DNA of 64,000 nt from JBKHXF01 sp046566145 (GCA_046566145.1 JBKHXF010000025.1:34826-98825), one strand, 5' to 3'. Shown: positions 8,177-16,610, counted from the stretch's first letter. Numbers and translations: made by a program. Notes: generated by a model not told the origin, from the sequence alone.

Positions 8177-10045
8177 GTGGTGCTCGAGCGCATCGACAGC
8201 CCGGCCGACCTGCGTGCGCTCGACCCCGACGAGCTCACGACGCTGTCGGCCGAGATCCGGGAGTTCATCATCGAGGCGGTCGCCCGCACCGGCGGCCACC
8301 TCGGCTCGAACCTCGGCGCCGTGGAGCTGACCCTCGCCCTGCACCGCACGTTCGACTCGCCTACCGACACCATCGTCTGGGACACCGGGCACCAGGCCTA
8401 CGTGCACAAGCTCGTGACGGGTCGGCGGGACGGGTTCGCGCAGCTGCGGCAGGCTGGCGGCCTCTCGGGCTACCCGTCGCGCACGGAGTCCCCGCACGAC
8501 CTCGTCGAGAACTCCCACGCCTCCACGGCGCTGTCGTGGGCGTTCGGGCTCGCCGTCGGACGTGGCGTCGATCCCGACGCCGGACGCGTGGTCGCCGTCA
8601 TGGGTGACGGGGCCCTCACCGGGGGCATGGCCTACGAGGCCCTGAACAACATCGGCCACTCCGGCGTCCCGGTCGTCATCGTCCTCAACGACAACGGGCG
8701 GTCGTACGCGCACACGGTCTCGCGGCTCTCCTACGAGGTCAGCCGGTTCCGCTTCTCGAAGCGCTACGCGGACCTGCGGTCCCGCTTCGACCGCGTGCTG
8801 TCGACCATCCCGTTCGCGGAGCGGGTCGTCGACGCCGGCTTCGAGGGCATCAAGCAGGCCGTGTCGGACGCGCCGGCCCTGCAGTCCTTCGTCGAGGCGC
8901 TCGGCATCCGCTACCAGGGCCCCATCGACGGCCACGACATGGGGCAGCTCGAGGCGGCGCTGCGCTCCGCGCGGGCGCAGGGACGTCCCGTGCTGCTGCA
9001 CGTGCTCACCCAGAAGGGCAAGGGCTACGAGCCGGCCGAGACCGACCGCGAGAAGAAACTGCACGACACGTCCGCCTTCGACGTCGCCACCGGCGAGGCG
9101 AAGCGCAGCGGCAAGCCGCGCTCGTGGACCCAGGTGTTCTCGGACGCGCTCGTCGAGGTCGCCGAGGCCGAGCCCCGGGTGGTCGCGATGACCGCGGCGA
9201 TGCCGGGCTCCACCGGGTTGCTGCCGCTCGCCGAGCGGCACCCGGACCGGGTCATCGACGTCGGCATCGCCGAGCAGCACATGGTCACCGCGGCCGCCGG
9301 AATCGCCCACGAGGGCCGCGTCCCGGTCGTCGCCGTCTACTCCACCTTCTTCTCCCGGGCCTTCGACCAGGCGAACATGGACGTCGGCCTGCACGACGAG
9401 CACGTCGTGTACGCGTTCGACCGCGCCGGCATCACCGGCGACGACGGCCCGTCGCACCACGGCATCCTCGACCTGTCGCTCTGCCTGCGCATCCCGACGA
9501 TGACCGTGCTGGCCCCGTCGAGCGCGGCCGAGCTCGAGCGGATGCTCGAGGACGCCGTCGCCCTGCGCGGCCCGGTCTCGCTCCGCTTCCCGAAGGGCGC
9601 CGCCCTCGAGGTCGACGGCGAGACGGGCGACGGGCTGCGGTCGCGGCGCCTGCGATCGGGCGCGGACGTCGCCCTGCTCGCGATCGGCGACCGGCTGACC
9701 GCGGCCCTCGAGGCCGCCGACCTCCTCGCGGGGGACGGCATCGAGGCGAGCGTCCACGACGTTCGCTGCGTGCGCCCGGTCGACCCGGACCTCCTCGCGG
9801 CGGCCGCCGGGCACCCGCTCGTCGTCACCGTCGAGAACGGGCTCGTCAACGGGGGTGCCGGGGCCTACGTGGCCGACCGGCTGGTCGAGCGCACCGGGGT
9901 CCGTGAGGCACCGCCGATCCTGCGGCTCGGGGTCCCGGACGGGTACCTGCCGCACGGCAAGCCGGACCGCATCCTCGCCGAGCTCGGCCTCGACGGCGCC
10001 GGCATCGCGGCCGCGACGCGCAAGGCGCTCGGCCGCGAGGGCTGA
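8177..10045 (+). CDS. dxs: 1-deoxy-D-xylulose-5-phosphate synthase
   Basis: First enzyme of the MEP isoprenoid pathway: condenses pyruvate and glyceraldehyde-3-phosphate using thiamine diphosphate. At 622 residues it has family-normal length. Markers are GHLGSNLG (residues 40-47), the ThDP motif from GDGALTGG to NN (143-157), DGHDM, VGIAEQHMV with the catalytic Glu, and DGPSHHGILDLS in the pyrimidine domain. The GTG at 8177 is preferred over the in-frame GTG at 8162 because AGGAG lies seven bases before it. It appears monocistronic, convergent with the coiled-coil gene downstream. Confidence 0.96.
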   Translation: MVLERIDSPADLRALDPDELTTLSAEIREFIIEAVARTGGHLGSNLGAVELTLALHRTFDSPTDTIVWDTGHQAYVHKLVTGRRDGFAQLRQAGGLSGYPSRTESPHDLVENSHASTALSWAFGLAVGRGVDPDAGRVVAVMGDGALTGGMAYEALNNIGHSGVPVVIVLNDNGRSYAHTVSRLSYEVSRFRFSKRYADLRSRFDRVLSTIPFAERVVDAGFEGIKQAVSDAPALQSFVEALGIRYQGPIDGHDMGQLEAALRSARAQGRPVLLHVLTQKGKGYEPAETDREKKLHDTSAFDVATGEAKRSGKPRSWTQVFSDALVEVAEAEPRVVAMTAAMPGSTGLLPLAERHPDRVIDVGIAEQHMVTAAAGIAHEGRVPVVAVYSTFFSRAFDQANMDVGLHDEHVVYAFDRAGITGDDGPSHHGILDLSLCLRIPTMTVLAPSSAAELERMLEDAVALRGPVSLRFPKGAALEVDGETGDGLRSRRLRSGADVALLAIGDRLTAALEAADLLAGDGIEASVHDVRCVRPVDPDLLAAAAGHPLVVTVENGLVNGGAGAYVADRLVERTGVREAPPILRLGVPDGYLPHGKPDRILAELGLDGAGIAAATRKALGREG

Positions 10046-10069
10046 CGGCCGACCGCCGGCGCGTCCGTC

Positions 10070-10450
10070 TCAGTCCAGGAGGCCGTCGAGCCCGTCGGCG
10101 AGGTCGGTCAGGTCGTCCTCGAAGCTCGAGGCGTCCGCGTCGAGGCGACGTGCGAGCGCCGTCATCTCCGTCTCGAACCGTCGGGTCCGCTCGCGCATCG
10201 TCCCGATGCGTTCGCGCAGCGCGCGGTCGTCGCCGTCGAGCTCGTCCGCGCGCGACTCGAGGTGCCGCAGCGAGCGGTTGATGCGGCGGATCCGCCGCTG
10301 GAGGGCGTCGCCGATGAGCTGCGCCGCGAGCGCCAGGTCGGCGCCGTCGGTCAGGTCGGTGCGTACGTCCTCCAGCAGGTCGTTCATGTCGGACACCACG
10401 TCCTCGCGATCTCTCGTCGTCTCGTCGTCCGCGTCGGGCTGCGACCCCAC
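10070..10450 (-). CDS. Predicted coiled-coil protein next to the sigma factor
   Basis: A 126-residue acidic, helix-rich protein. After a short Asp-rich N terminus it has near-continuous charged heptads (about residues 20-125: EDVRTDLTDGADL, RRIRRINRSLRHLESRADEL, RALRERIGTMRERTRRFE). No transmembrane segment or cysteine is present. The GTG at 10450 has AGGAGG ten bases before it and lies 20 bases after the sigma-factor stop, so it is probably the third gene of that operon. No family was recognised. A role in binding the sigma or anti-sigma protein is only a guess from position. Confidence 0.7.
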   Translation of the reverse strand: MGSQPDADDETTRDREDVVSDMNDLLEDVRTDLTDGADLALAAQLIGDALQRRIRRINRSLRHLESRADELDGDDRALRERIGTMRERTRRFETEMTALARRLDADASSFEDDLTDLADGLDGLLD

Positions 10451-10470
10451 GGTCCCCGTTCCTCCTGTGT

Positions 10471-11151
10471 TCAACCGAGCACGTCGGCCCGGAGCCGCCG
10501 CAGCAGTGCGGTGAGCCGGCGGGACACCTGCATCTGGCTGCACCCGAGCTCGTCGCCGATCTGGCGCTGGCTGAGCTCACGCGTGAAGCGCAGGTGCAGC
10601 AGCATCCGCTCCGCCGGCCCGAGCCCCGCGACGGCATCCGCCAGGTCGAGCCGTTGCGCCGCGCCGTCCTCCAGGGACTCCTCGGCGTCGGGGGTGCGAC
10701 CGTCCTCGACGACGGCGCGGGCCCGCGACGCCGAGCGCGCCGCGACCGCCTCGACGACCTCGTCGGGGCTCCAGCCGAGCGCCTCGGCCAGCTCCGCGAC
10801 CGTGGGGTCGCGTCGCAGCGTCTGGGTCAGGTCCTCGGCGGCCCGCCGGACCTCCAGGGCGGACTCCTGCAGCCGGCGCGGGACCCGGACGACCCACGCG
10901 TTGTCGCGCACGTGGTGGCGCAGCTCACCGAGCACGGTCGCGGCGAGGTAGGGCGCGAAGTCGCCGCGCTCGGGGTCGTGGCGACTGGCGGCAGCGACCA
11001 GTGCGGCGAGCGCCACCTGCTCGAGGTCCTCCCGGTCACCGTGCCCACGGTCGAACCGACGAGCGAGCCGCCGTGCCATGGCCTCGTGCTCGCGCACGAG
11101 CGACGCGGCCTCGGGGGCGAGGCCGTCGCACGGGGCGGCGGATCTGGTCAC
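10471..11151 (-). CDS. RNA polymerase sigma factor, SigB/SigF/SigG type
   Basis: A 226-residue alternative sigma-70 factor without region 1. Region 2 spans about residues 20-95 (MARRLARRFDRGHGDREDLEQ, then AATVLGELRHHVRDNAWVVRVPRRLQE with the region 2.4 helix). Region 3 follows (TVAELAEALGWSPDEV). Region 4 ends the protein with a clear helix-turn-helix, LSQRQIGDELGCSQMQVSRRL. The GTG at 11151 overlaps the stop of the upstream RsbW-like gene by four bases. Partner-switching control is therefore likely, but the anti-anti-sigma (STAS) gene is not in the window. Confidence 0.92.
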   Translation of the reverse strand: MTRSAAPCDGLAPEAASLVREHEAMARRLARRFDRGHGDREDLEQVALAALVAAASRHDPERGDFAPYLAATVLGELRHHVRDNAWVVRVPRRLQESALEVRRAAEDLTQTLRRDPTVAELAEALGWSPDEVVEAVAARSASRARAVVEDGRTPDAEESLEDGAAQRLDLADAVAGLGPAERMLLHLRFTRELSQRQIGDELGCSQMQVSRRLTALLRRLRADVLG

Positions 11152-11630
11152 GGTGTGGGCTCGCGTTCGGGGGGGCCGGACCCGCGGCGCGGAGGCGCGA
11201 TCGGGCCGGACTGCGTGTGCAGGGTGAGGACCCACCGGACGCCGTCGGGGCGACGGTCCTCCTCGACGGTGTCGACGAGGGAGTCCAGCAGCCGGCGCAC
11301 GAGCGGTGGCGCGACGGGGGTCACCGCGCGACGGTCGCAGATGACGTCGGTCCGCGCCACCGACGACCGGACGGTGCAGGTCAACGGGGCGTCGCCGTCC
11401 CCGGCCACGAGCAGCTCGCAGACCTCGTCCAGGGCGACGCGCAGGGCATCGAGCCGGTCGTGGCCCACGCGGTCGCGCAGCGCGGTGAGCACCGCGATGC
11501 GTGCGGCGTCGACCCCGGCGGCGTCGGCCGGGACCTCGATGACGGTGCGTCGGGTGTCGTCGGGCAGTGGGTGTGACCCATCGGTCGGGGATCCCCCACG
11601 GTAGGGGGTCGTGACGGCCGCACCGCCCAC
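11148..11630 (-). CDS. RsbW-like anti-sigma factor (HATPase_c family), divergent N-box
   Basis: A 160-residue protein placed and coupled like an anti-sigma kinase directly before the sigma gene. The segment LDALRVALDEVCELLVAG (about residues 59-76) corresponds to the N-box helix of RsbW/SpoIIAB proteins, but the usual Asn is absent (CELL instead of a TNA-type stretch). A late RRLLDSLVDTVE helix and WVLTLHTQS strand complete a GHKL-like fold. The clear glycine-rich ATP lid is missing. Actinobacterial UsfX/RsbW relatives are similarly degenerate. Start GTG 11630 is tentative. Assignment rests mostly on context plus the helix motif. Confidence 0.65.
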   Translation of the reverse strand: MGGAAVTTPYRGGSPTDGSHPLPDDTRRTVIEVPADAAGVDAARIAVLTALRDRVGHDRLDALRVALDEVCELLVAGDGDAPLTCTVRSSVARTDVICDRRAVTPVAPPLVRRLLDSLVDTVEEDRRPDGVRWVLTLHTQSGPIAPPRRGSGPPEREPTP

Positions 11631-11655
11631 GGTCGTGCGGTGTCCGTTCGGACCG

Positions 11656-11680
11656 GTTCGGCCTGCGGACGCGTGGGTAC
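11656..11680 (+). promoter_or_regulatory. Candidate SigB/SigF-class promoter
   Basis: GTTC and GGGTAC are separated by 15 bases, close to the GTTT-N(14-17)-GGGTAT consensus of actinobacterial SigB/SigF factors. It reads toward the small zinc-finger gene at 11687 and lies just upstream of the divergent anti-sigma/sigma operon. The match is good but unverified. Confidence 0.4.
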
Positions 11681-11686
11681 GTCCGG

Positions 11687-12109
11687 GTGGGCGTGCCCTC
11701 CCGGCCGTCCACCCCCGACGGTCTGGACCGAGCGTTGAGCTGCATCATCTGCCTGCACCCCGTCGCCGCCCCTGCGCCGGCGGTGTGCTCCTCCCGGTGT
11801 CGCTCCGACGCCGACCTGCAGCTGCGCCGGCTGGCAGCCCGCCGGCGCTGGGTCTCCGGTCGGATCAGCGCGCTGGAGGGGCGCGAGCGTGGCTGGCGTC
11901 GTCTGCTGCGCCGGCGGCCCGCCGAGCTCGTGGCGCTGCGACAGGAGCTCGACCAGCTCGTCCCCCGGATCGAGGTGCTCCTCGGCGTCGCGCTGCACCC
12001 CGCGCCGGCGGCGAGGCGCCCCGCCGACGGCCCGGCCGGGACGGGCCCGGAGGACCTGCGCAACGGGACGACGCGACCTCGCCCGGGCGACTTGACGCAC
12101 CCCCGGTGA
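11687..12109 (+). CDS. Small zinc-finger / helical protein
   Basis: A 140-residue hypothetical protein. Residues about 19-37 read CIICLHPV...VCSSRCR, a CxxC...C(3)C arrangement likely to bind zinc. A long basic amphipathic helix follows (LQLRRLAARRRWVSGRISAL, then LVALRQELDQLVPRIEVLL) and a Pro/Ala tail. Strong third-position GC supports translation. The start is uncertain: GTG 11687, GTG 11693 or TTG 11734. It is divergent from the sigma-factor operon and sits behind a SigB-like promoter, so it may belong to that regulon. Confidence 0.6.
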   Translation: MGVPSRPSTPDGLDRALSCIICLHPVAAPAPAVCSSRCRSDADLQLRRLAARRRWVSGRISALEGRERGWRRLLRRRPAELVALRQELDQLVPRIEVLLGVALHPAPAARRPADGPAGTGPEDLRNGTTRPRPGDLTHPR

Positions 12110-12174
12110 CGCGCCACCCTGCGGCCACCGTCTGCGCGCCCCACGCGCACGGCGGACGACCTCCAGGAGCACCC

Positions 12175-12255
12175 GTGCTGCGCGACCGCCTCGAGCCCTC
12201 GACCTCCCGCCGGGTGCGTGCCCGCCGGAAGGTCGTCCTCGTCGTCGTCACGTAG
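12175..12255 (+). CDS. ilvBN leader peptide (attenuation)
   Basis: A 26-codon open frame starts at GTG 12175 with AGGAG five bases upstream and ends in TAG. The last codons spell Lys-Val-Val-Leu-Val-Val-Val-Thr, a run of regulatory branched-chain residues placed just before the stop. That is the arrangement of leader peptides controlling ilvB operons in other actinobacteria by ribosome stalling. The preceding residues are Arg-rich. It is followed at once by three stacked hairpins and then ilvB 104 bases downstream. Confidence 0.8.
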   Translation: MLRDRLEPSTSRRVRARRKVVLVVVT

Positions 12256-12336
12256 CGCGTGCCCGCTCCGGTCGGACACGCGCGAACCTCCCGGAGCCCG
12301 GGAGGTTCTCCACTTCCGGCCCCGCTCGACGGGGCC
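12255..12336 (+). promoter_or_regulatory. ilvBN transcription attenuator (three adjacent hairpins)
   Basis: Three perfect inverted repeats follow the leader stop. Hairpin 1 has arms GCGCGTG (12255-12261) and CACGCGC (12277-12283). Hairpin 2 has arms AACCTCCCGG (12285-12294) and CCGGGAGGTT (12298-12307) with a three-base loop. Hairpin 3 has arms GGCCCCG (12318-12324) and CGGGGCC (12330-12336). Hairpin 2 is the most stable and is the likely terminator, though no long U-run follows. Which pairings compete was not computed. Confidence 0.7.
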
Positions 12337-12359
12337 GCGCACGACGAGGGACAGCACAG

Positions 12360-14105
12360 ATGCAGGTGACGGGCGCCCAGGCCGTGATGATGAGCCTCGA
12401 GCACCTCGGGGTCGACGTCGTGTTCGGCTACCCCGGCGGGGCGATCCTCCCGGCGTACGACCCGCTGATCGAGGCCGGTCTCCGGCACGTCCTCGTCCGG
12501 CACGAGCAGGGCGCGATCCACGCTGCCGAGGGCTACGCGCACGCGACGGGTCGGGTCGGCGTCTGCATCGTGACCTCGGGTCCGGCGGCCACGAACCTCG
12601 TGACCGGGCTGGCCGACGCGCACATGGACTCGGTGCCCGTGCTCGCCATCACCGGGCAGGTCGCCTCGACGGCGATCGGGACCGACGCGTTCCAGGAGGC
12701 CGACATCACCGGCATGACGATGCCGGTCACGAAGCACAACGAGCTGGTCGCATCCGCCGAGCGGATCCCGTCGGCCATCAAGGAGGCGTACCACATCGCC
12801 TCCACGGGCCGGCCCGGCCCGGTGCTCGTCGACATCCCGAAGGACGTGCTCAACACGACCTTCGAGTGGCGCTGGCCGGAGCAGATCGACCTGCCGGGCT
12901 ACCGCCCGACCGTGCGTGGACACGGGAAGATGGTGCGCGAGGCCATCGACCTCATCGCGGAGGCGGAGCGCCCGGTCATCTACGCCGGCGGCGGGCTCGT
13001 GCGCGCCGGGGCGGCAGAGGAGCTGTTCGAGCTCGCGACGCTCCTCGAGCTCCCCGTCGTCACCACGCTGATGGCCCGGGGGGTCTTCCCCGACACGCAC
13101 CCGCTGTGGGTCGGGATGCCGGGGATGCACGGCCACTACGCCGCCGTCCGGGCGTTCCAGGAGACCGACCTGCTGGTCACGCTCGGCGCCCGCTTCGACG
13201 ACCGCGTCACGGGCCGGCTCGACGGGTTCGCGCCGCACGCCCGGGTCATCCACGTCGACGTCGATCCCGCCGAGATCGGCAAGAACCGCGCCGTCGACGT
13301 GCCCATCGTGGGGGACGCGAAGGTCGTCACGGGCCAGCTCGTCAAGGCGGCCCGGGACCGACTCGAACAGGACCCGGCGGCCCGGCCGGACACCTCGGCC
13401 TGGCGGGCCCACCTCGACGCGATGAAGCGGGACCACCCGCTGCGCTGCGACCAGCCCGAGCAGGGCGCCATCAAGCCCCAGACCGCGATCCGCGCGATCT
13501 ACGAGACCTGGGGCGACGAGGCGACCTACGTCGCCGGCGTCGGTCAGCACCAGATGTGGTCGTCGCAGCTCATCCCGTACACCCGCCCGCGCCAGTGGAT
13601 CAACTCCGGCGGCCTCGGGACGATGGGCTTCGCGGTGCCCGCCGCCATCGGCGCGAAGGTCGGGCTCGGGGACGCACCCGTCGTGGCCATCGACGGCGAC
13701 GGTTGCTTCCAGATGACGTTCCAGGAGATCGCCGCGGCGGTGCAGCACGACATCCCCGTCGTGTTCTGCGTGGTCAACAACGGCTTCCTCGGCATGGTGC
13801 GCCAGTGGCAGCACCTGTTCTACTCCGACCGCCTGAGCGAGGTGCACCTGCCGCAGGACCTCCCCGACCTGGTCAAGCTCGCCGACGCCTACGGCATCCC
13901 GGGCTTCCGCGCCACGACCATGGACGAGCTGCACACGGTGCTCGAGAAGGCGAAGGAGATCACGGACCGCTGCGTCCTGATCGACCTGCGCGTCGACCCC
14001 GACGAGATGGTGTTCCCGATGGTCCCCTCCGGCGCGAGCAACGACGAGCTCATCGAGTCCGTCGAGGAGCTGCGCGCCCGTGAGGCGATGCGCGACGCCG
14101 AGTGA
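12360..14105 (+). CDS. ilvB: Acetolactate synthase large subunit
   Basis: Catalytic subunit of acetohydroxyacid synthase, the first common step of valine, leucine and isoleucine synthesis; uses ThDP, Mg and FAD. At 581 residues it is slightly shorter than paralogues with leader extensions. Seen motifs: FGYPGGAILPAYD with the catalytic Glu in RHEQGAIHAAEGYA (residues about 45-60), ITGQV, GARFDDRVTGR, and the ThDP motif GDGCFQMT...NN (about 441-470). ATG 12360 follows the attenuator. The stop overlaps a possible GTG for ilvN. No ilvC follows, unlike many actinobacterial ilvBNC operons. Confidence 0.97.
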   Translation: MQVTGAQAVMMSLEHLGVDVVFGYPGGAILPAYDPLIEAGLRHVLVRHEQGAIHAAEGYAHATGRVGVCIVTSGPAATNLVTGLADAHMDSVPVLAITGQVASTAIGTDAFQEADITGMTMPVTKHNELVASAERIPSAIKEAYHIASTGRPGPVLVDIPKDVLNTTFEWRWPEQIDLPGYRPTVRGHGKMVREAIDLIAEAERPVIYAGGGLVRAGAAEELFELATLLELPVVTTLMARGVFPDTHPLWVGMPGMHGHYAAVRAFQETDLLVTLGARFDDRVTGRLDGFAPHARVIHVDVDPAEIGKNRAVDVPIVGDAKVVTGQLVKAARDRLEQDPAARPDTSAWRAHLDAMKRDHPLRCDQPEQGAIKPQTAIRAIYETWGDEATYVAGVGQHQMWSSQLIPYTRPRQWINSGGLGTMGFAVPAAIGAKVGLGDAPVVAIDGDGCFQMTFQEIAAAVQHDIPVVFCVVNNGFLGMVRQWQHLFYSDRLSEVHLPQDLPDLVKLADAYGIPGFRATTMDELHTVLEKAKEITDRCVLIDLRVDPDEMVFPMVPSGASNDELIESVEELRAREAMRDAE

Positions 14106-14146
14106 GGACGAGCACGAGCCGCACCCGAGAGCAGGAGCACCGACCG

Positions 14147-14668
14147 ATGCGCCACACCCTGTCCGTCCTGGTGGAGAACAAGCCGGGCGTCCTGACCCGC
14201 ATCGCGGGGATGTTCGCTCGCCGGGGCTACAACATCCACTCGCTCGCGGTCGGCCCGACGGAGGACGCACGCGTCTCCCGGCTCACCATCGTCGTGGGCA
14301 CCGAGGCCGTCCAGCTCGAGCAGATCGTCAAGCAGCTCAACAAGCTCGTCCACGTGCTCAAGATCGTCGAGCTCGACCCGGACGACTCCGTCGAGCGGGA
14401 GATGCAGCTGGTCAAGGTGTCCGCGGACCCGACCACGCGCAGCCAGATCATCGAGCTCGCCGACGTCTTCCGCGCGAAGATCGTCGACGTCGACCACGAC
14501 TCGCTGACGATCGAGGCGGCCGGCGCGCCGGCGAAGCTCGAGGCGATGGTCGAGCTGCTCGAGCCCTACGGGATCCGGGAGATGGTCCGCTCGGGCACGA
14601 TCTCGCTGGCCCGCGGCTCGCGCTCGATCACGGACGGGTCGAAGCTCCGGATGCAGCGGGTCGTCTGA
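14147..14668 (+). CDS. ilvN: Acetolactate synthase small (regulatory) subunit
   Basis: Regulatory subunit that binds valine and activates IlvB. The 173-residue protein begins with an ACT domain (RHTLSVLVENKPGVLTRIAG, then RRGYNIHSLAVGPTED) and has the conserved second domain (REMQLVKV, LLEPYGIREMVRSG). ATG 14147 is chosen because AGGAG lies nine bases upstream. An in-frame GTG at 14102, overlapping the ilvB stop, would add 15 residues of poor quality. It is convergent with the kinase gene downstream. Confidence 0.96.
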   Translation: MRHTLSVLVENKPGVLTRIAGMFARRGYNIHSLAVGPTEDARVSRLTIVVGTEAVQLEQIVKQLNKLVHVLKIVELDPDDSVEREMQLVKVSADPTTRSQIIELADVFRAKIVDVDHDSLTIEAAGAPAKLEAMVELLEPYGIREMVRSGTISLARGSRSITDGSKLRMQRVV

Positions 14669-14708
14669 CCCGGCGCCGGCGACGGTCCGGGGGTCACCGA
14701 GCCTGCGG

Positions 14709-15833
14709 TCACGACACCGGACCCGGAGCCACGGCACGCTCCCCGGGGTGGTCCGAGCTCTCCCCGGCCGGCAGCTCGACGTGGAAGGCGGCCCCACCGC
14801 CGGGCCGGTTCTCGGCCCACAACCGGCCCCCCATCCGCTCGACGAGCTTGGCCGACACGGCCAGCCCCATCCCGCTGCCGCTCCGACCGGCCGACGCGGA
14901 CCCGCGCGCGAACAGGGTGAAGAGGCGGTCGGCGTCCGCGTCGCTGAAGCCGGGGCCCCGGTCGACGACGCTGATGCGGAGGTGGTCGTCCGGTGCGTCC
15001 GTCACCAGCACCTCGACCCCGCGTCCGGCGTAGCTCGCCGCGTTGCGGAGCAGGTTGCCCAGCACGCGGCTGAGCGCGGCCGGCTCCGCCCGCACCGAGC
15101 CGCGGACGTCCACGTGCACGGCGACCCCCGGGTGGCCCGTCGCCACCTCGTCGAGCAGCGCCTCGACGACGGGCCCGACGCCGACGTCCGTGAGCTGGGA
15201 CGCGTCGAGTCCCTCCCGCACGTACCGCAGCGTCGCGTCGAGGAGGTCCTCCGCGCGCGTGAGGGCCTGGACCGCGTGGGCCGTGAGCTCGAGGACGTCG
15301 GCGAGGCGTTCGTCCTGCCGCACCCGCGCGTCGAGCAGCCTGACGAGGCCGTTCGCGGCCAGCAGCGGGGAGCGCAGGTCGTGCGCGAGCTGGCCGACGA
15401 CCGCGATCGGGTCCATGACGACCTGCTGGGGACGGATCGCGCGGTCGGCTGCACCCGGACGCGGGGCGGTGTCCTCCATCGCCTCGTCGAGCGCGGCGAG
15501 GATCGCGGCCGGGCGCGTGCCCTTCTCGACGAACCCGTCCGCGCCGGCGGCGAGCGCGGCCGACCTCGCCGACGTGGCCGCGTACCCGGTGAGCACGACG
15601 ACCCGGGTGGTCGGAGACGCCTCCCTGATCAGCGGCAGCGCGGTGAGCCCGTCCATCACGGGCATCGACAGGTCGAGCAGGACGACGTCGGGGTGGTGGG
15701 CGCGAACGGCCTCCACGGCCTCGGTGCCGGTCCCGGCCTCGGCGACCACCTCGTACCGACCGGTCTCCTGCAGCAGGTGGCGCAGCAGCAGCCGCAGCGG
15801 CGCCGCGTCGTCGACGATGAGGGCGCGACGCAT
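14709..15833 (-). CDS. Response regulator-histidine kinase hybrid (REC-HisKA-HATPase)
   Basis: A 374-residue soluble protein with an N-terminal receiver domain: Asp8/Asp9, phospho-acceptor Asp54 (LLDLSMPVMDG), Thr83 and Lys105. A HisKA dimerisation helix with His151 (LAHDLRSPLLAANG) follows. The HATPase domain ends it, with N-box LGNLLRNAASYA, G1 DRGPGF and G2 GSGMGLAVS. Having the receiver before the kinase, with no membrane segment, suggests it is phosphorylated by, or reads, another protein. Its ATG overlaps the stop of the upstream membrane gene (TGATG), so the two are coupled. No separate DNA-binding output gene is adjacent. Confidence 0.9.
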   Translation of the reverse strand: MRRALIVDDAAPLRLLLRHLLQETGRYEVVAEAGTGTEAVEAVRAHHPDVVLLDLSMPVMDGLTALPLIREASPTTRVVVLTGYAATSARSAALAAGADGFVEKGTRPAAILAALDEAMEDTAPRPGAADRAIRPQQVVMDPIAVVGQLAHDLRSPLLAANGLVRLLDARVRQDERLADVLELTAHAVQALTRAEDLLDATLRYVREGLDASQLTDVGVGPVVEALLDEVATGHPGVAVHVDVRGSVRAEPAALSRVLGNLLRNAASYAGRGVEVLVTDAPDDHLRISVVDRGPGFSDADADRLFTLFARGSASAGRSGSGMGLAVSAKLVERMGGRLWAENRPGGGAAFHVELPAGESSDHPGERAVAPGPVS

Positions 15834-16399
15834 CACCCGCCCGTCCCCGCGGCCCGACGACCCGCGCCGATCCGGAGCTCGGCCGGGACGCGTGCCGGGT
15901 CCCCGAGGAGCTCGCTGACGAACCCGCGGCTCGCGTCGATGCCGGCCTCGAGCGCGGCCTCCGCCTCCTGCGGCCGTCCGAGCTCCAGGGCGAGCTTCGC
16001 CGTGACGAGCTGCTGGACGACGTGGTCCTGCAGGTCCAGGGCCTGCCGCCGGCGCTCGGCGAGGTCGGCGAAGATCGCCGGGCCCCGGGTCAGCTCCGGG
16101 AGCTGGCCGCGCAGCATCCAGTACCGCACCCCGATGACGGCCGTGACCACGTCCACGAGGGTGAGGTGCACGTCGTAGACCTGCCGGGCGGCCTCGGCCG
16201 TCGAGGGGAGCAGGAGGTGCTCGGCGTGCGCGGCGTGGCCGACCGCGCAGGACAGGAAGATCAACGCGGTGGCGACCGCGAGCGGGTTGCTGCGCCACTG
16301 GGCGCTCGCGTGCACGCCCCGGGCGATCGTCAGCGAGATGGCCAGGTAGGCGATCGCGATGACGACGTTCACGGCGATCGCCACGGTCCAGAGCGCCAC
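15833..16399 (-). CDS. Membrane sensor with HisKA_3-like helix but no ATPase domain
   Basis: A 188-residue protein with about three membrane helices (residues roughly 4-24, 39-58 and 75-95). It then has a helical segment ERRRQALDLQDHVVQQLV in which His126 sits as in the dimerisation/phospho-acceptor helix of NarL-type kinases. The protein stops soon after in a Gly/Ala tail, so no HATPase domain exists. GTG 16399 is chosen because AGGAGG lies five bases upstream; a longer frame back to 16453 has no such site. It precedes and is coupled to the hybrid kinase, suggesting the two form one split signalling system. Confidence 0.72.
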   Translation of the reverse strand: MALWTVAIAVNVVIAIAYLAISLTIARGVHASAQWRSNPLAVATALIFLSCAVGHAAHAEHLLLPSTAEAARQVYDVHLTLVDVVTAVIGVRYWMLRGQLPELTRGPAIFADLAERRRQALDLQDHVVQQLVTAKLALELGRPQEAEAALEAGIDASRGFVSELLGDPARVPAELRIGAGRRAAGTGG

Positions 16400-16499
16400 G
16401 CGGTCCTCCTCGGTCGTGGTGCCGATGGTTCCACCTGCCGACCCCCGGTGCACCCAGAACCCGAGAACTCGCCCCGCGGAACGGGGGCGTCGCCTGCCG

Positions 16500-16505
16500 T
16501 AGGCT
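16500..16505 (+). promoter_or_regulatory. Candidate -10 element (TAGGCT)
   Basis: TANNNT match about 105 bp before the first acyltransferase, in the 211-bp divergent gap. No -35 box is recognised. Confidence 0.28.
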
Positions 16506-16610
16506 CACGACCGAGGACCGGCAGGCTGCCGCGGGACACCGTCGGGCAGGCCGGCCCGGGTCGGCCGCCGAACGAGGCGGGACCGCTCGGTGACGGTGCG
16601 AGGAGACGCG

